From Macrolepiota albuminosa (lineage: Eukaryota; Basidiomycota; Agaricomycetes; Agaricales; Agaricaceae), in contig JAMWFC010000065.1 in NCBI GenBank assembly GCA_027475525.1, positions 686,188 through 750,187 of the forward strand: a stretch of 64,000 nucleotides of DNA. The letters are read 5' to 3'. Under the pieces are notes generated by a model. That model worked only from the letters and a program-made list of their open reading frames with translations, was not told the origin of the DNA and did not search any database. Both the position numbers and the translations under genes were made by a program. Every line of letters starts with the position of its first letter. Position 1 is the first letter of the stretch. This document shows positions 1 through 11,403 of this stretch, one piece after another.

Positions 1-42
1 TCTACCCATTCTCTATCATACTCCTCACACTCCGAGTTCGAA

Positions 43-1569
43 ATGCCTGCCGATAATGCCCCCATCAGGGGACACAAACGCAACCGCTCCAGCGGTGACC
101 TCACCAAAGATCAAATCGACGAGCTCTCCGCAGTGTTAGATGATCTCGAAAGCAGAGTCGAGGGACTTAAAAACAGCAAGAAGTGGGGCGACATTGAGGA
201 AGTCCAGCAGCTTTCCAAAGAGACTGCAGGGATCTTTGTTCAAGTGAAGCAATCTAAAGACATCAAGTCAAAAATCCTGACGCCGTGGTATGAGTAATTG
301 ATATTGTGTTAACTCGTACTGATCCATCCTCATTTATAGGTCGTCTCTCTGTCTAACATGGACTTTGACACACTCAAATCCAGAATGGGGGTCAGTGATG
401 CAATTGTAGTCGACGCAGGTCCCCCAGAAACATTTCTCGCCGGTATTGGTCGGGCATTACGAGGATACCAAGGACCTTGCGACTTGAACATTATCTTAAA
501 CAGTGTCAAGGCCTGGGACTGTTCTCCTCTCTTCAACCTGTTGAAAATATGTGAAACTAACATGAACAATAAAGTACGTCTCTCATTCATACCTCAAGCT
601 CATAATTCGGCTTCAGATTACTCACTTTCCCCAAGTCAGAAGCCGCATCAAGGATCATTATTGATCCTTGGATTATTTCAGGAATGCAGATCATCGAAAC
701 TATCGAAGCCGCTCATGGTCATTATATTCCTGTCCTTTTTCCCGAACTGCTGGTTTGGCGTATGCGATCCCAAAGCGATACACCGGCCATCATTGAACAT
801 GATGGTAAGACGACATACCTTTCAGGCGCCATCGACTATGTCTCTTTAAACTACCATTTGACGAGTAATTTGAGTGATGAGCACAAGTGGCAGAGAGATA
901 TAGGTATATACAATCTTATATCTTGCACAGGACCTGGTATTGATCTCTATTTATAGACATTAAAGAGATTGTGAATGGCGAGAATGCGGCACGCGCATTG
1001 CGTATTTTTACCAGCGCAGACACCTTCACTATTTGCGAGGCCAAGAGAAGATCAAATAATAAACTTGACGAACATGAGCCTCAAGTCGTTGCAGAATGTC
1101 TAGCGTTGTAAGGTTGCTATCATACTTGTCTGCCTCTCAAAGCTAATAGCTACGATGAAGGTTAAGCAAGCTAAAAGCGTACGTGAATACACATTGAAAT
1201 ATTAAATTTCACAAGTCTTAGTACATTGTCACACTTACTCTAGAGACTCCAGAAACAAAACACTTTCAACTACAAAAGTGGGATTCACCCTCACCACCGG
1301 TGTAGCATGGATATTTGGTCTGGTCGACGCCAAAGAACGAAAATATTTGAAGACAACTGAGATCAAAATCGATGTGACGAAGCAAGGTGATACGGAAAAA
1401 AATATTCAGCAGAGTCTTCGAGCATTGATGGCTCTTATGCTGATCTGGGTAAGTGGCGGCTCGATGTTCTGACCTTGAAAAAGTGCTGATTTCTGTTGTA
1501 TAGGGTACACAGTCAAGCAACGTACTTGAAACTATCATGACTGCTTTGGCATCAACTAGGCCATGTTAA
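43..1569 (+). CDS. Multi-exon hypothetical protein with a PD-(D/E)XK nuclease-like core
   Basis: Exons in agreement with GT-AG introns: 43-287, 340-573, 636-903, 957-1107, 1161-1178, 1253-1448 and 1504-1569. All junctions keep frame except the first, which is one base out of phase, so translation may really start at the ATG at 358. The N-terminal exon is charged and helical (ELSAVLDDLESRVEGLK). The core reads FTICEAKRR, an E-x-K motif, followed by the helix EPQVVAECLALL and then VGFTLTTGVAWIFGLV. This order (E-x-K, Gln-bearing helix, strand, W-x-FG) is that of fungal restriction-endonuclease-like proteins often found in basidiomycete expansions. Nuclease function is inferred from the fold pattern only. 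The 18-nt exon is the least certain part. The gene ends about 130 bp before the convergent F-box gene. Confidence 0.65.
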
Positions 1570-1700
1570 CTCATTTGTAGAGAATAGTCAGAGTCGCGTG
1601 TAATCATTTTTCATTGAAGCCTTAGATTAGAAGGTTTCAAACAGCTGATGACTTTTTCATACTCGAAAATTATAGAATAGTATTGAAAACATAAGGTAGT

Positions 1701-3417
1701 TTATTCTGTCTTCGTCCGAAATATCGATGTATCAAGAACATAGATAAAGTTTGTAGGGTGCAAGATAATTCTCCCAGTATCTTCAACGAGAAACGTCTGC
1801 ATAATGCGATTGCGTGGATAGCATAGATGTTCACTGAGACCAGGAGACATAACAAGAGCCTGTTTCGTTGGCTTCTTCATCGTCGAGTCCCATGAAAAGC
1901 CAAGTTTCACCAGACAGTCATCTCCTTCCCTGAAGAGTGCTTTTTGAAAACCAGTTGAGGATCGAATGGAGGATTGATCAGCGTTTATAGGTCCGGTGAG
2001 GTAGGGATTTTCTTCAGGGTTATGTGAAATAGTCAGTTTATAGATCTGTTCTTTTGAAGGTAGAACAAAGGAAACCGCCTCCTTCGAAATTGAAACAACG
2101 GGTTGGATTTGGAAACGATAATCTCCACTATGTCTCCATTGAGGTGTCGTAGGACTTTGCGAGAAAGGAAGAGGAGTAGTAGGTTCTTCACCCAGCAACT
2201 CAACGACATTGTAAACAAGAATGTCCTGCCACCCAACGACGATTAGCCGATTGTCAGGGAGTAGCCGTACTGTATTCTAGTAACCAGGGAATCAGTCCTT
2301 GTTTACCCTCATAGACTATATGGAATAAAACACACCGGCTCCACATCAGGATAAAGTACAGCTTTTCGATGTCTTGAGGACGTCGACAACTTCCAGTTAA
2401 AGACTTCAACATAGCGATCTGGCTCGTCCATACATCGAGCAATTAAATCGCCATTCAAGCTAAGGGACCCAATGTAAACCCCAGCCTGGTAATCTGAGAA
2501 AGAATGCAAAAAATGTGCTTCTAAGCGTGCAGTAGAGCCGTGTCCACATAAATTAATATTCCAGATCATCATATCCATATTTCCGAGAAGTGGGGATCCT
2601 GATTCCAAGTTAAAGGCCACACCGAACGATGAGTGGTCTAAAACAACTGACCCGTATAGTTCGTAGGATACGTAACGAGATTGAACGTAAGTTTCGGGGC
2701 TGCCTTAACAATATCAATGGCGATGCGGTAACATGTGACGTCACTGGAGTTCTCGCGAGGGGGTATTAGTATGGAGCTCAGAATTTCATGATGGTCAAGG
2801 TCATAACACATCACGCTCCCATCTGTCAAACTACAAAGGAGCCAGCGACCACCCGGAACAACAAATAAAGGGGCCGTACTCTTCATGTAGATGGTACGCT
2901 CACGAGCGGAAAGTCCTGGCAACCCCCATCCGTAATCGGCTCCTCTGCGTTCTAGAACCCAATTTTCTAGCTCCTCACGTGAATAAGACTGCAGTGGCTC
3001 TTCCATAGTTGGCTGAAATTCTTTCTCTGCGATATATTGTCGATATTGACTTAACCACACTTCCCGTACCCGTGAAATTTCATCGAGGCGTTTGCAAACC
3101 TGCAGTCACCGACTTGATTACTACAGCCATAAGAGAGTTTAGATCAATTACCTGACGTAGGGCGAGCAAATCGCGCCAGTGCACATTTTTCAAAATCTCT
3201 GCTAATACTTCTGAAGGGAGCGCAGTGACTTCGTAGTAGGACTAAAATCATTTTTAGTAGAATCCCGACTTGTATGTATTCGTACCCTCTCTCTCCAGGG
3301 CCAAATGTTGCTGAGCGGTGAACGAATCCACTTTGATAGTCCGAAGTTGAGGCGTGATGTGCCTAGGTTGGAGAAAACTTTGGCGGGCAATATCTTTATG
3401 ACGTTTAAGGCCACCAA
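1701..3417 (-). CDS. F-box protein
   Basis: Minus-strand gene with introns 3242-3285, 3100-3151 and 2277-2335, all GT-AG and phase 0. Exon 2 opens with an F-box (ALPSEVLAEILKNVHWRDLL), which would bind Skp1 in an SCF ubiquitin ligase. It continues into VCKRLDEISRVREVWL, the usual start of the substrate-side region in basidiomycete F-box proteins. The rest is a beta-strand-rich, propeller-like region with LFVVPGGRWLLCSLTDG. The reading frame breaks once, in a run of four T on the coding strand (plus 2640-2643), where one extra T would restore continuity. The start is uncertain: the frame that splices cleanly into the F-box begins at 3417. This is a host gene, not transposon-derived. Confidence 0.8.
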
Positions 3418-3593
3418 TTTGATTATAATAGTGACAACTCACGTTTACGACTGCACCAGAACTGCCTATGAAAGCCATTTACACACAACGGGATATAGTC
3501 ACAAATAATCCTAGGGTACAATCATCTGTGATATCTGTACCGTTTGCGTAAGACGGTAACGTCATAATGTATTAAGGGCGCCCTGCGGCCGCA

Positions 3594-3873
3594 TGTCATG
3601 ATTAGATATTTTCCGATATATTTATTTATTTTACTTATTACAAACTCCTTTTCTTTGTAGTTCCGGTTTTACAAGTGACGATGTTTCTCCTGTAAATTAC
3701 TCTTTATCGATTATCACACTACCATTCGGACTCCTATGATTATCACAAGGTCATTCGGACTTAGCATATGATTAGTAGAAAGTAAAGTATAAAAGCCCAT
3801 GTATTTAATAGCTAACTCTAGCTTCGTTGCTGTTGATTTTTCTCTGATTTAATTATTAAGTCAGTTCCTGACA
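3594..3873. mobile_element. Solo LTR, 280 bp, with CCGCA target duplication
   Basis: The segment starts TGTCATGATT and ends TTCCTGACA, so it has TG...CA ends and an inverted TGTCA/TGACA terminus. It is flanked on both sides by CCGCA (3589-3593 and 3874-3878), a 5-bp target-site duplication. A TATA-like TATAAAAG lies at 3789-3796, as expected for an LTR promoter. No internal region is present. Its size fits a Copia-type or short Ty3-type LTR. No other copy was recognised in the window. Confidence 0.85.
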
Positions 3874-3878
3874 CCGCA

Positions 3879-4225
3879 CAGCCTGCCACATGATATAGCG
3901 TCAAAATATAAATGGTCTTTTACATTGTTGTGAAACCTATTTTCTATAAAATAGTCCAGTTTGGGAGTCCAAATAGGCCTGGCAAAGCATTTCAAATGTG
4001 GCGGCACCCGATTCAATGAGTGGTGCAACTCCATACTCCACACTCGATACACAGCAATTGGTCCCAAAACGGTTTCCAACTTGTTAAGGCCTCAACCTGT
4101 TCAAGATGATCATGACATGAATTACTAAGAACTTGAGCCCAAATAATGTCCCATCCAGTTTTGCAAGAAAATGGTGTTGCACATCTCATAGGAGGTTGTT
4201 CATCGAGCCACCTTCATGTAACATG
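3879..4225. other. Intergenic sequence, nothing recognised
   Basis: About 350 bp between the solo LTR and LTR-A. The minus strand is open over 3861-4079 but the translation shows no family resemblance, so it is not called as a gene. Confidence 0.5.
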
Positions 4226-4939
4226 TGTCACGACCCCTCCCCTCTGGGACATCCCTGGGACCCCATCCGGGACCCCCCTCCCTGGCCCCACAAACGCATC
4301 CCCACCATCACAACTGCCAATGCTGCCATCACACACATCAAGGACTGCCATTGCCAGCACCTCTGACAGCCCTGCATCACAGACCCTGGAACTAGCCACC
4401 TTTGAACCGCAACCAACGATTGGATCACACTGCTCCCTTCCGGACATCGTGCATCATGCATTACAATTCTCTCCACACCAATTGATTGCATGCCCCACAC
4501 GTGCGATCACAGTATACAGTCTCAATTCCATTACTCAATACCTCCTGGAACTTGACCCAGACACCCCGGAATCTCAGGGATCTGGACCTGGCCCTGTAGT
4601 ACTTATAGCACAGCTCCCCATTGTATTTTGGGTAGTCTTGATATTAACTTGAATTGTTGTATGCCCTCTGCTTGATTGGTACATGCTGACTGGCACGCTT
4701 CAACTGGCATGCTTGAACAACTGCGTGCTCTAAGTTTGGTATGCACTTTACGACTTGCAATTTGTTAACCCGGTCTTGTCTTAGAATCTTCAGTTCCCGA
4801 CTTGACCCCCATCCAACCCCCAGCCTCTAAAACCCAGAACCCCCAGACCAAGTTCTCTTCTCCAGGATTACTCCTGTCCATGTCTCGAAACCCGGAGTCC
4901 TAGCCCCAGAGTTCCAGACACCCAAGTATCTGTAGGTCA
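4226..4939 (-). mobile_element. LTR-A, 3' LTR of a gag-only LTR element
   Basis: On the minus strand this runs from TGACCTACAGATAC (at 4939) to GGGTCGTGACA (at 4226). It matches the 685-bp LTR at 52572-53256 along its length, with substitutions and small indels. Proline-rich open frames across it are spurious. Directly upstream on the same strand is the last part of the gag gene of that family, so this is a 3' LTR, not a solo LTR. Confidence 0.75.
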
Positions 4940-4996
4940 AGTCTGCCTTGTAAGGGTGTTGCTTTCCTGGAAAGCCCCCAACTCAGCGAAACCTGA
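4940..4996 (-). pseudogene. 3' end of gag, gag-only LTR element (truncated)
   Basis: About 57 bp match, on the minus strand, the last codons of the gag at 49736-52574 (the region coding SRGLSEKAITLTMQT). The match stops abruptly after CCTGACA. As in the other copy, gag runs straight into the LTR with no pol between. Confidence 0.65.
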
Positions 4997-5041
4997 CATA
5001 ATATCAAGACTCTCTCCTTACACCATTCTTGATGGCTACGT

Positions 5042-5978
5042 TGATGACACCCAAAGTTTGGTCAGTAACAAATATAACTATAGTGTTACCGTACCAAAAG
5101 CTTGTGTTGGGCACGCTATAAGTGATGTGAGGAGTCCTGGGCAGGTCCCAGAGAACACGTCTGTGAAAATGGGGAAAAGTCAGTAAGGGAAGTCAGCAAG
5201 TGTAAAGCGCTAAGGTATAGCGCCTATGAAAGAGGTGGTAAGTGCACATGGCAATATCAACGGCAAGAACACAGTAAGCTTAGCGAAGTCTAAGTGTTGT
5301 AAATGCCTGCCATAGCTGCAAGGCACGAGTGTGTCAAGTGTTGGCGAGCGTCTGCAACTGCCGATGAGTTTGACGTTGCCGACCGTAAATGAGATCTCGA
5401 GCATAAGGAAGACTGAAGAAAGGGGAGCAGGAAATTCTGGTCTATTGTTCGATGATGTATGTACAAGTCAGTAAGTACTTTATATACTACAAGGAGTTCA
5501 CTGTCGCCAGTGACCAACCATTGCCAAAGTGCGGTAAACTGGAAAATTTCATAGGGGTAGCTCCAACGGTTTCAGATCCCTACCGTCCATTCAAGAACCT
5601 TAGCGATGCCAGGCAGCAGATCGCGGTGCTAAACCATCAATCAATCACCCTTCTGTCTGTCCAAAATGCTTAGCGATGTCAGGCAGCAGATCGAGGCGCT
5701 AAGCGGTGTCAGACGCCAAAGTCAAATGCCAAGCTGTCCATCAGTTTTTGATAGATCATCAGGCTTCTCCCTAAGCGCTGTCGTCAGTGACTGATGCCAT
5801 CTGTCAGTTGTCATTCTGTCTGCTGTCGGTGCTATCATTGATTGGATCTGCTTCTTGCCGTGCGTGGCTGTCAAATATCGCCAAAATTAGATAATTAGCG
5901 CACGCTAAGGTATCCCGAGTCAGTGCCGTGTTGCCATCGCCTGCCGTTGATGCGCTGATCCTGTATGGGGTCCTATCA
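5042..5978 (-). mobile_element. Solo LTR of the element D Ty3 family (family C)
   Basis: Starts TGATGACACCCAAAG and ends GGTCCTATCA. It matches, start to end, the 3' LTR at 54075-55091 (940 bp once the 77-bp assembly duplication there is removed). Strand is given by analogy with element D. Flanks are TACGT and ACATA, so there is no target duplication. It sits exactly at the junction between the LTR-A remnant and the gag region of element E. Confidence 0.75.
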
Positions 5979-6461
5979 ACATATACTCACATCTATTACT
6001 CCACGGGCTACCAGACTGACCCTTATAGATGTCCAGTCCCTGACTACTACTCCACACAGACCCTCCGCCCTGCTTACCCACCTCTCCCATACGAGCCCCA
6101 ATGCCTCCACCGCCACTGGGCCCCCGACCCATCTCTTTACGACCTAGAACCCTCAGCCAGCTGGGCCCCTCTGCCCAACCTAGCCATGACATGACCCATG
6201 GAAGCCCTCTCATACTGGAGCATCCCTGGGAGTCTACTGGAGACCCTGCCCATCCTTAGTGGACCTTGCCCGATTCTCCCCAGCAAGGGCCCCTTTGCCC
6301 CACCCCTTATTATGGTTACCAACACCCTGCCCCCCAGCCCCGTGGACCCCCCAACTATGACTATCCCCCTCAATACTACCTGGCCACCGCCCCACCTGCT
6401 TGGACCTCTCTTGCCAATGGGATGATGACGCCTTGAGGAGTACAAACGACAGCAGGACGAA

Positions 6462-8132
6462 GTGCTTCGCTCACTCAGGATCTCACTAGAGAACTTTGTG
6501 CAGCAGACAAGGACGCTACTCATGGAATTCGGACGTGACAACTTTGAAGGCACTCCAGAAGACTGGGCCCATTGCTTGGTCAAATTTGGGGACCGCCTTA
6601 TGCAAGGAAAACTCCCGGAGCAGACCATGGTAAAGTACAGACGCAACATAATTCTCTGTGAGGAGCTGCAGCAACTGCTCGACGAAGTTCCCTCGACCTC
6701 TCAACGACTCTGCGGACCTGGGTCGCTCAATCCACATCTAACAGAAACCCCTGGAGCTGGCCCCAGCAGCCCCTGCAGTCCCAACTCCAGAGCAACGACA
6801 ACAGAAAGAGTGACAAAATGCGTCAGCCATACTGCGATCTCTCAACCCAACAGGGGGACTATTCAATCAGCCTGCTGCCTGCACGGTAGGCTTGTTGACT
6901 TGCCGTAGGGCTAACTCCATTCCTAGCACTTTTGAGACCTGGGGACAGCCCCAGAGACCCCTGGAACTGCTCCCGCAAACAGACAATGCCTGACCTCCAC
7001 CCCTGGTGACCTCTGGGAGACTCCAGGCGGACACCCCCAGCACAGATGACATGCTGTGCTACATCAACAAGCTCACTTGCGGCAACAACAAACAACACCC
7101 CATGTCTGCGACCACCCTGGCACCCCCTCCCACGTCTGCCCTGGCCTCTCCAGAACTCAACTTCTGTCACGACCCCCTGCCCTACTTCAACCTGCGGAAC
7201 CCCCCACAGCCTCTGATGCAAGCACAACCCTCCTGGGTTGAACGTCCTCCACACAACCCAGCACCTGACTCAGCACCTGGCCCCCCCCAGATCAACCCAA
7301 CACCACCGAACCCCCCCTGACCACCTTTGCCACCCCCAACCAAACCCTGAGGACAACTCCCCGGCCCCCAACTTCCGCTGCCCTCTGCATGGAAACCTGG
7401 ACCTCCCCCTGGCAGGAACAAATCCCCTTGGAACAACAGGCCTCCCAGGTGCGGACCTCCAGGTGAGCCACCTGGAGGAGGCCCTCCAGGCAGGCGGAGT
7501 CCTGCCTTCAGCGCCTTTCCTCCCCAAGGAGGGGGGAGTAACCACTATTACTACTATTATACTGCCAGCCCCTCTCTCTGCAACACCACCAGACCGGATG
7601 ACACTCGTGATGCCCTTGCCCATGAAGGACGTCTGGACATCCAAAAGTCCAACGCATTCACAGGCTGGGACCCCCAAAAATGGCATACCTTCCTCACCCA
7701 ATGTCTTAACATGTTTCAGGCAAGGCCACTCACATTTCAGGTTGACAGCTCCCAGGTGGCCTTTGCCATCTCGTACCTCTAGGGGATTGCTTTCGATCAC
7801 TACATGGCCCTCATCCAGTTCGATCCCAACAACCTGGCACTCTCCTGCTGGCAGGAAGTTCGGGATCTATGACACTGGCCGAGGCTGAGAACAACCTCTT
7901 CAACCTCCAGATGCACTCTGAGGAATGCTTCACCACCTTCATCATACGTTTTGAGAAGGAAGCTTATGAGACAGGCTGGAACTATAGCACCCTCCAGTAT
8001 GCCCTCTGCCACACACTGCTGCAGCGCATTAAGGATATCCTCCAACTCGCCCTGAAACAACCCTCCTATGATGGATACAAGGCCCTTGTCATAGAGATTG
8101 ACCAGCGCTACTGGGAAGACCGCAGCAAGTAA
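6462..8132 (+). pseudogene. Gag capsid region of element E
   Basis: Gag-like pieces lie in shifting frames: LLMEFGRDNFEGTPEDW at about 6510, then, from about 7630, KWHTFLTQCLNMFQARPL, then 7869-8132 with LAEAENNLFNLQMHSEECF and EIDQRYWEDRSK. The last two resemble the retrotransposon gag capsid fold of Tf2-like elements. A proline-rich spacer of about 700 bp with no clear frame separates them. The frame change near 7865 and the TAG near 7780 are inactivating. Confidence 0.6.
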
Positions 8133-8501
8133 TCAAACTCCTGAGCCCCCTGGAACCCTAGGGGAGGACCACCATGGCCCTCTAGCGAATCCTCTAACCC
8201 CCAAAACCAAAACCCCAGTCCCCCTGCGTTCTCTGGCAGCTGACTCCTGGTGAGTTGTGGCCCACTCAATGCTAACCCCACCAGCGACGCTCACCCCCAG
8301 GCCCAACTTAACACTGCCATGGCCGCCAACAACCCGAGCGATGTGTCAAGCCCTGAGGAACCCCTGGAAGACCCTGAAGACCCTGACTTTGCCGATGAAC
8401 AGGACAAAGAGGCCCTCTGGGCTAACTGGCTTCAGAAAAAGAGATGATCCTGGATCAAGGTTCTGAAGGATATACAGGAACAATGGAGAAGGGAAGGTGT
8501 T

Positions 8502-8543
8502 TGCATACTCTGCGGTGAGAAAGACCATTTCATCTCTGAGTGC
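8502..8543 (+). other. CCHC zinc knuckle of element E gag
   Basis: Reads CILCGEKDHFISEC, that is C-x2-C-x4-H-x4-C, the nucleic-acid-binding knuckle at the end of retroelement gag. Confidence 0.85.
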
Positions 8544-8728
8544 CCCCAACGACAGGTTGTAGGACACGCCACTTGGACCTTTGAAGGGGAAGACACCACC
8601 TACAAATATTCAGAAAACGACCTGGTGATTTAGATCTGGAAGATGCACTAAATTGCAGAATTGATCCCGACGTCTTTTCCGCCCTGGTCTCCCATCTTTG
8701 CTCCACAACACTCACACAGGACACCCTC

Positions 8729-9061
8729 ATGGCTTATCTATCCTCCCACTCCTTGCACTCCCTCCTGCTCAAAACCTGCCTCACCCCCTCTGGAATCCCC
8801 CTCAACACCCTTGTTGACAGTGGTGCCACAGATAACTTCATCAACGAGGCATGGTCTACCTCCGCCCCAAAACCCGCTCAACAACTCCTGGTCCTGGTGC
8901 AACTCTGCCTCTTCAATGGAGACGCCTCTACAGCGGGAGACATCACCCATTTTGCGTGTATGCCTGTTATTTTCGCCAACGGACAGACTCACTTTCTCCA
9001 GATGTTGATAACCAAACTCCACCCCTCTGCATTCTTGGTCCTAGGGCTCCTATGGCTCTGA
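8729..9061 (+). pseudogene. Retropepsin-like aspartic protease of element E
   Basis: TLVDSGATDNFINEAW carries the catalytic D-S-G triad, with Asp at 8816-8818. The later FLVLGLLWL matches the second conserved strand (ILG.PWL). The next codon is TGA followed by DTNP, where related elements have an arginine. Confidence 0.75.
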
Positions 9062-9125
9062 GACACCAACCCCCGTGTCAACTGGTGACATCTTACCCTT
9101 TGCCTGATCCAGGAACTGACACCCG

Positions 9126-9699
9126 ATGACCAGCATCTTCCCGGGCCCCGACCCAACTCTGAAGGACCTCCTGGACAGGCCTCCACCACTTCCTGGACTC
9201 CAGTCCCACTCATCCCAATCTTTTGTTATTAATGCCAGGTTAGACAATGCTCCAGAACCGATTTCAGCCCTCATCAACAGTGGAGCTACCGGAGTTTTCA
9301 TCAGCGATGCCCTTGACCTCCTTCGACCAACCCCTCCACCTGTGACAGCTTGACAGCACCTCCTCCTCCTCTGGCCCCATCCAGAAGTCTCACTTGGGAT
9401 GCGTGGCCCTGGACAACAGTTTTGAGTTCACCTCTGACTTCCTGGTCACACGACTTCATGACTTGACCCTGATGGTGCTGGGACTACCCTGGCTATGTGA
9501 CACAAACCCCAACATTGATTGGAGAACGCTCACCATGATGTTCCTGGAATCCAAAGACCACCTCACGACCACCGTGCACCTCCGAGCCCTGAGGAGCGAC
9601 CCAATGCCTGATACCCCCAGGACAGCAGCTCCGCCCCCTACCCAGATGCCCCTGACTATGCCCTCAACTCCTGTCCAAACCTGCAAGGCCCCTGACTGA
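9126..9699 (+). pseudogene. Second protease-like segment of element E, Asp replaced by Asn
   Basis: ISALINSGATGVFISDAL repeats the protease active-site pattern but with Asn (AAC at 9277-9279) in place of Asp. After a gap it continues to LTLMVLGLPWLCDTNPNIDW, again the closing protease strand. A GAC-to-AAC change is a CpG-type transition. It may be a tandem protease duplication, or one protease disrupted by insertion. Confidence 0.6.
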
Positions 9700-9989
9700 C
9701 CCCCAAACATTCCTCAGAACAAGTACAAAGGGCTGAATTACCTGGACCGGTCTCAGACATGCATCAAACCCACTCCGACTTGTGAACCCGTGACTCCAAT
9801 TGACCCGAAAGCACTCGACATTAGAATCATTGGAGCCGCCCCCTTCACCTGCCTCATGCAGGATGGAACCCCCACGTTTCAGCTGCATATCTCGCCATCA
9901 CTCCTGGAAGAACACCTACAAGCAGACGCTACCTCCCTGGAAAAGAAAATGAGGAGCAGATCCTCTGAAAAGTAGTTCCCCCAGAGTAT

Positions 9990-10857
9990 CACGAATTCAC
10001 TGATGTATTCTCTGAAGAAGATGCTAAGGAAATTCCCCCTCACTGCCCCTACAACCACACAATCGATCTCAAGGAAGGAGCCACCTCTCCCTTCGGCAAG
10101 GTATACAACATGTTGGAAGTCGAACTCCGGGCCCTCAAGGACTACCTCAATGAAATGCTCGGGAAGGGATTTATCCGACCCTCCACCTCTGCTGCTGGAG
10201 CTCTGGTTCTATTTGCCAAGAAGAAGGATGGCTTGCTCTGACTCTGTGTCAACTACTGGGGACTCAATAAGATCACCAAGAAGAACCGCTATCCGCTCCT
10301 GCTGATCAGCGATCTGGTCGACTGCCTCCAGAGCGCCAAGATCTACACCAAGATTGACCTTTGCTCCAGTTACAACAATGTCTGCATTGCTCTGGGACAT
10401 GAGTGGAAGACTGTGTTCCGCAATGCGGTATGGTCTGTTTGAATACCTCATAATGCTCTTTGGTATGACTAACTTCCCTGCCATGTTCCAATATTTCATG
10501 AATGACATCTTCCATGACATGAGCAACGTTTTTGTCATTGTATACCTGGATGACATCTTCATCTACTCTGACTCCTGGAAAGAACACCAGAAGCATGTCC
10601 AACGAGTCCTCAAATGCCTCTGGAAGCACAACCTCCATGCCAAGTCCAAAAAATGTGCATTCCATACGGAAGAAGTCAAATACCTCAGCATTATCATGTT
10701 CCCAAACAGCGTCCAAATAGACCCCCACAAGGTTGAGGCCATCGTCAGCTGGCCGCAGCCCTGGAATGTCAAGAAGGTACAGTCCTTCCTGGGCTTTGCT
10801 AATTTCTACTGGAGGTTCATAGATAACTACTTCAGTATCACAAAGCCTCTCAATTGA
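9990..10857 (+). pseudogene. Reverse transcriptase of element E
   Basis: Reads EIPPHCPYNHTIDLKEGA, then [13 protein letters not shown], then [13 protein letters not shown], then FGMTNFPAMFQYFMND and the catalytic VIVYLDDIFIYS (YLDD at 10543-10554). There is a TGA at 10239-10241 where family members have Arg (RLCVDYRGLN), and a frameshift near 10425 before RYGLFEYL. Confidence 0.85.
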
Positions 10858-11346
10858 CTCACACGCAAGGACGTTGCGTGGAACTGGGACAGTAAGTGCC
10901 AGAGCATCTTTAATCTACTCAAGAAGGCCTTCACAGCCGCCTCAGTCCTCTGACATTACGACCTCACCCTCCTGATAATCTTGGAATGCAATGCCTCTGA
11001 CTACACTATTGCCAGGATTTTCTCGCAAATGGAGCCTGATGGCAGGGAACCCCAGCCCGTTGCCTTCTACACCTGGTCTATGATTGACACCGAGCTCAAC
11101 TACGACATTTACGACAAGGAGCTCCTTGCCATCATAGAAGCTTTCAAGCAGTGGCGAGCCTACCTTGAAGGAGCCTGGCACCAGATTCAGGTCTATTCGG
11201 ATCACAACAATCTCAAGTATTTTGCCATGACCAAGCAACTCAGCCAGCAACAGGCCTGGTGGTCCAAAATCCTTTTGGAGTACAACTTCATGATTCAGTA
11301 CCACCCGGGATGACTTGGAGCAAAGCCTGACGTGCTTATCCAATGA
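10858..11346 (+). pseudogene. RNase H domain of element E
   Basis: ECNASDYTIARIFSQ, AFYTWSMIDTELNYDIYDKE and VYSDHNNLKYF give the Ty3-type RNase H with its acidic residues. In-frame TGA codons at 10855, 10951, 11311 and 11344 all fall where relatives have arginine. Confidence 0.8.
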
Positions 11347-11403
11347 CCCAACATATACCCCAAGAAGTCATTCGAGGCGGAGCGCAATGCACTCAACCAT
11401 CGC

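Noticed and set aside
4146..4652. 168-codon plus-strand open frame, Pro/Ser/Thr-rich
   Set aside because: It lies almost wholly inside LTR-A and follows the C-rich composition of that LTR; no domain.
7238..7888. 216-codon plus-strand frame and its minus-strand partner (7270-7800) in element E
   Set aside because: C-rich gag linker is open in several frames; only short parts resemble gag, and in a different frame.
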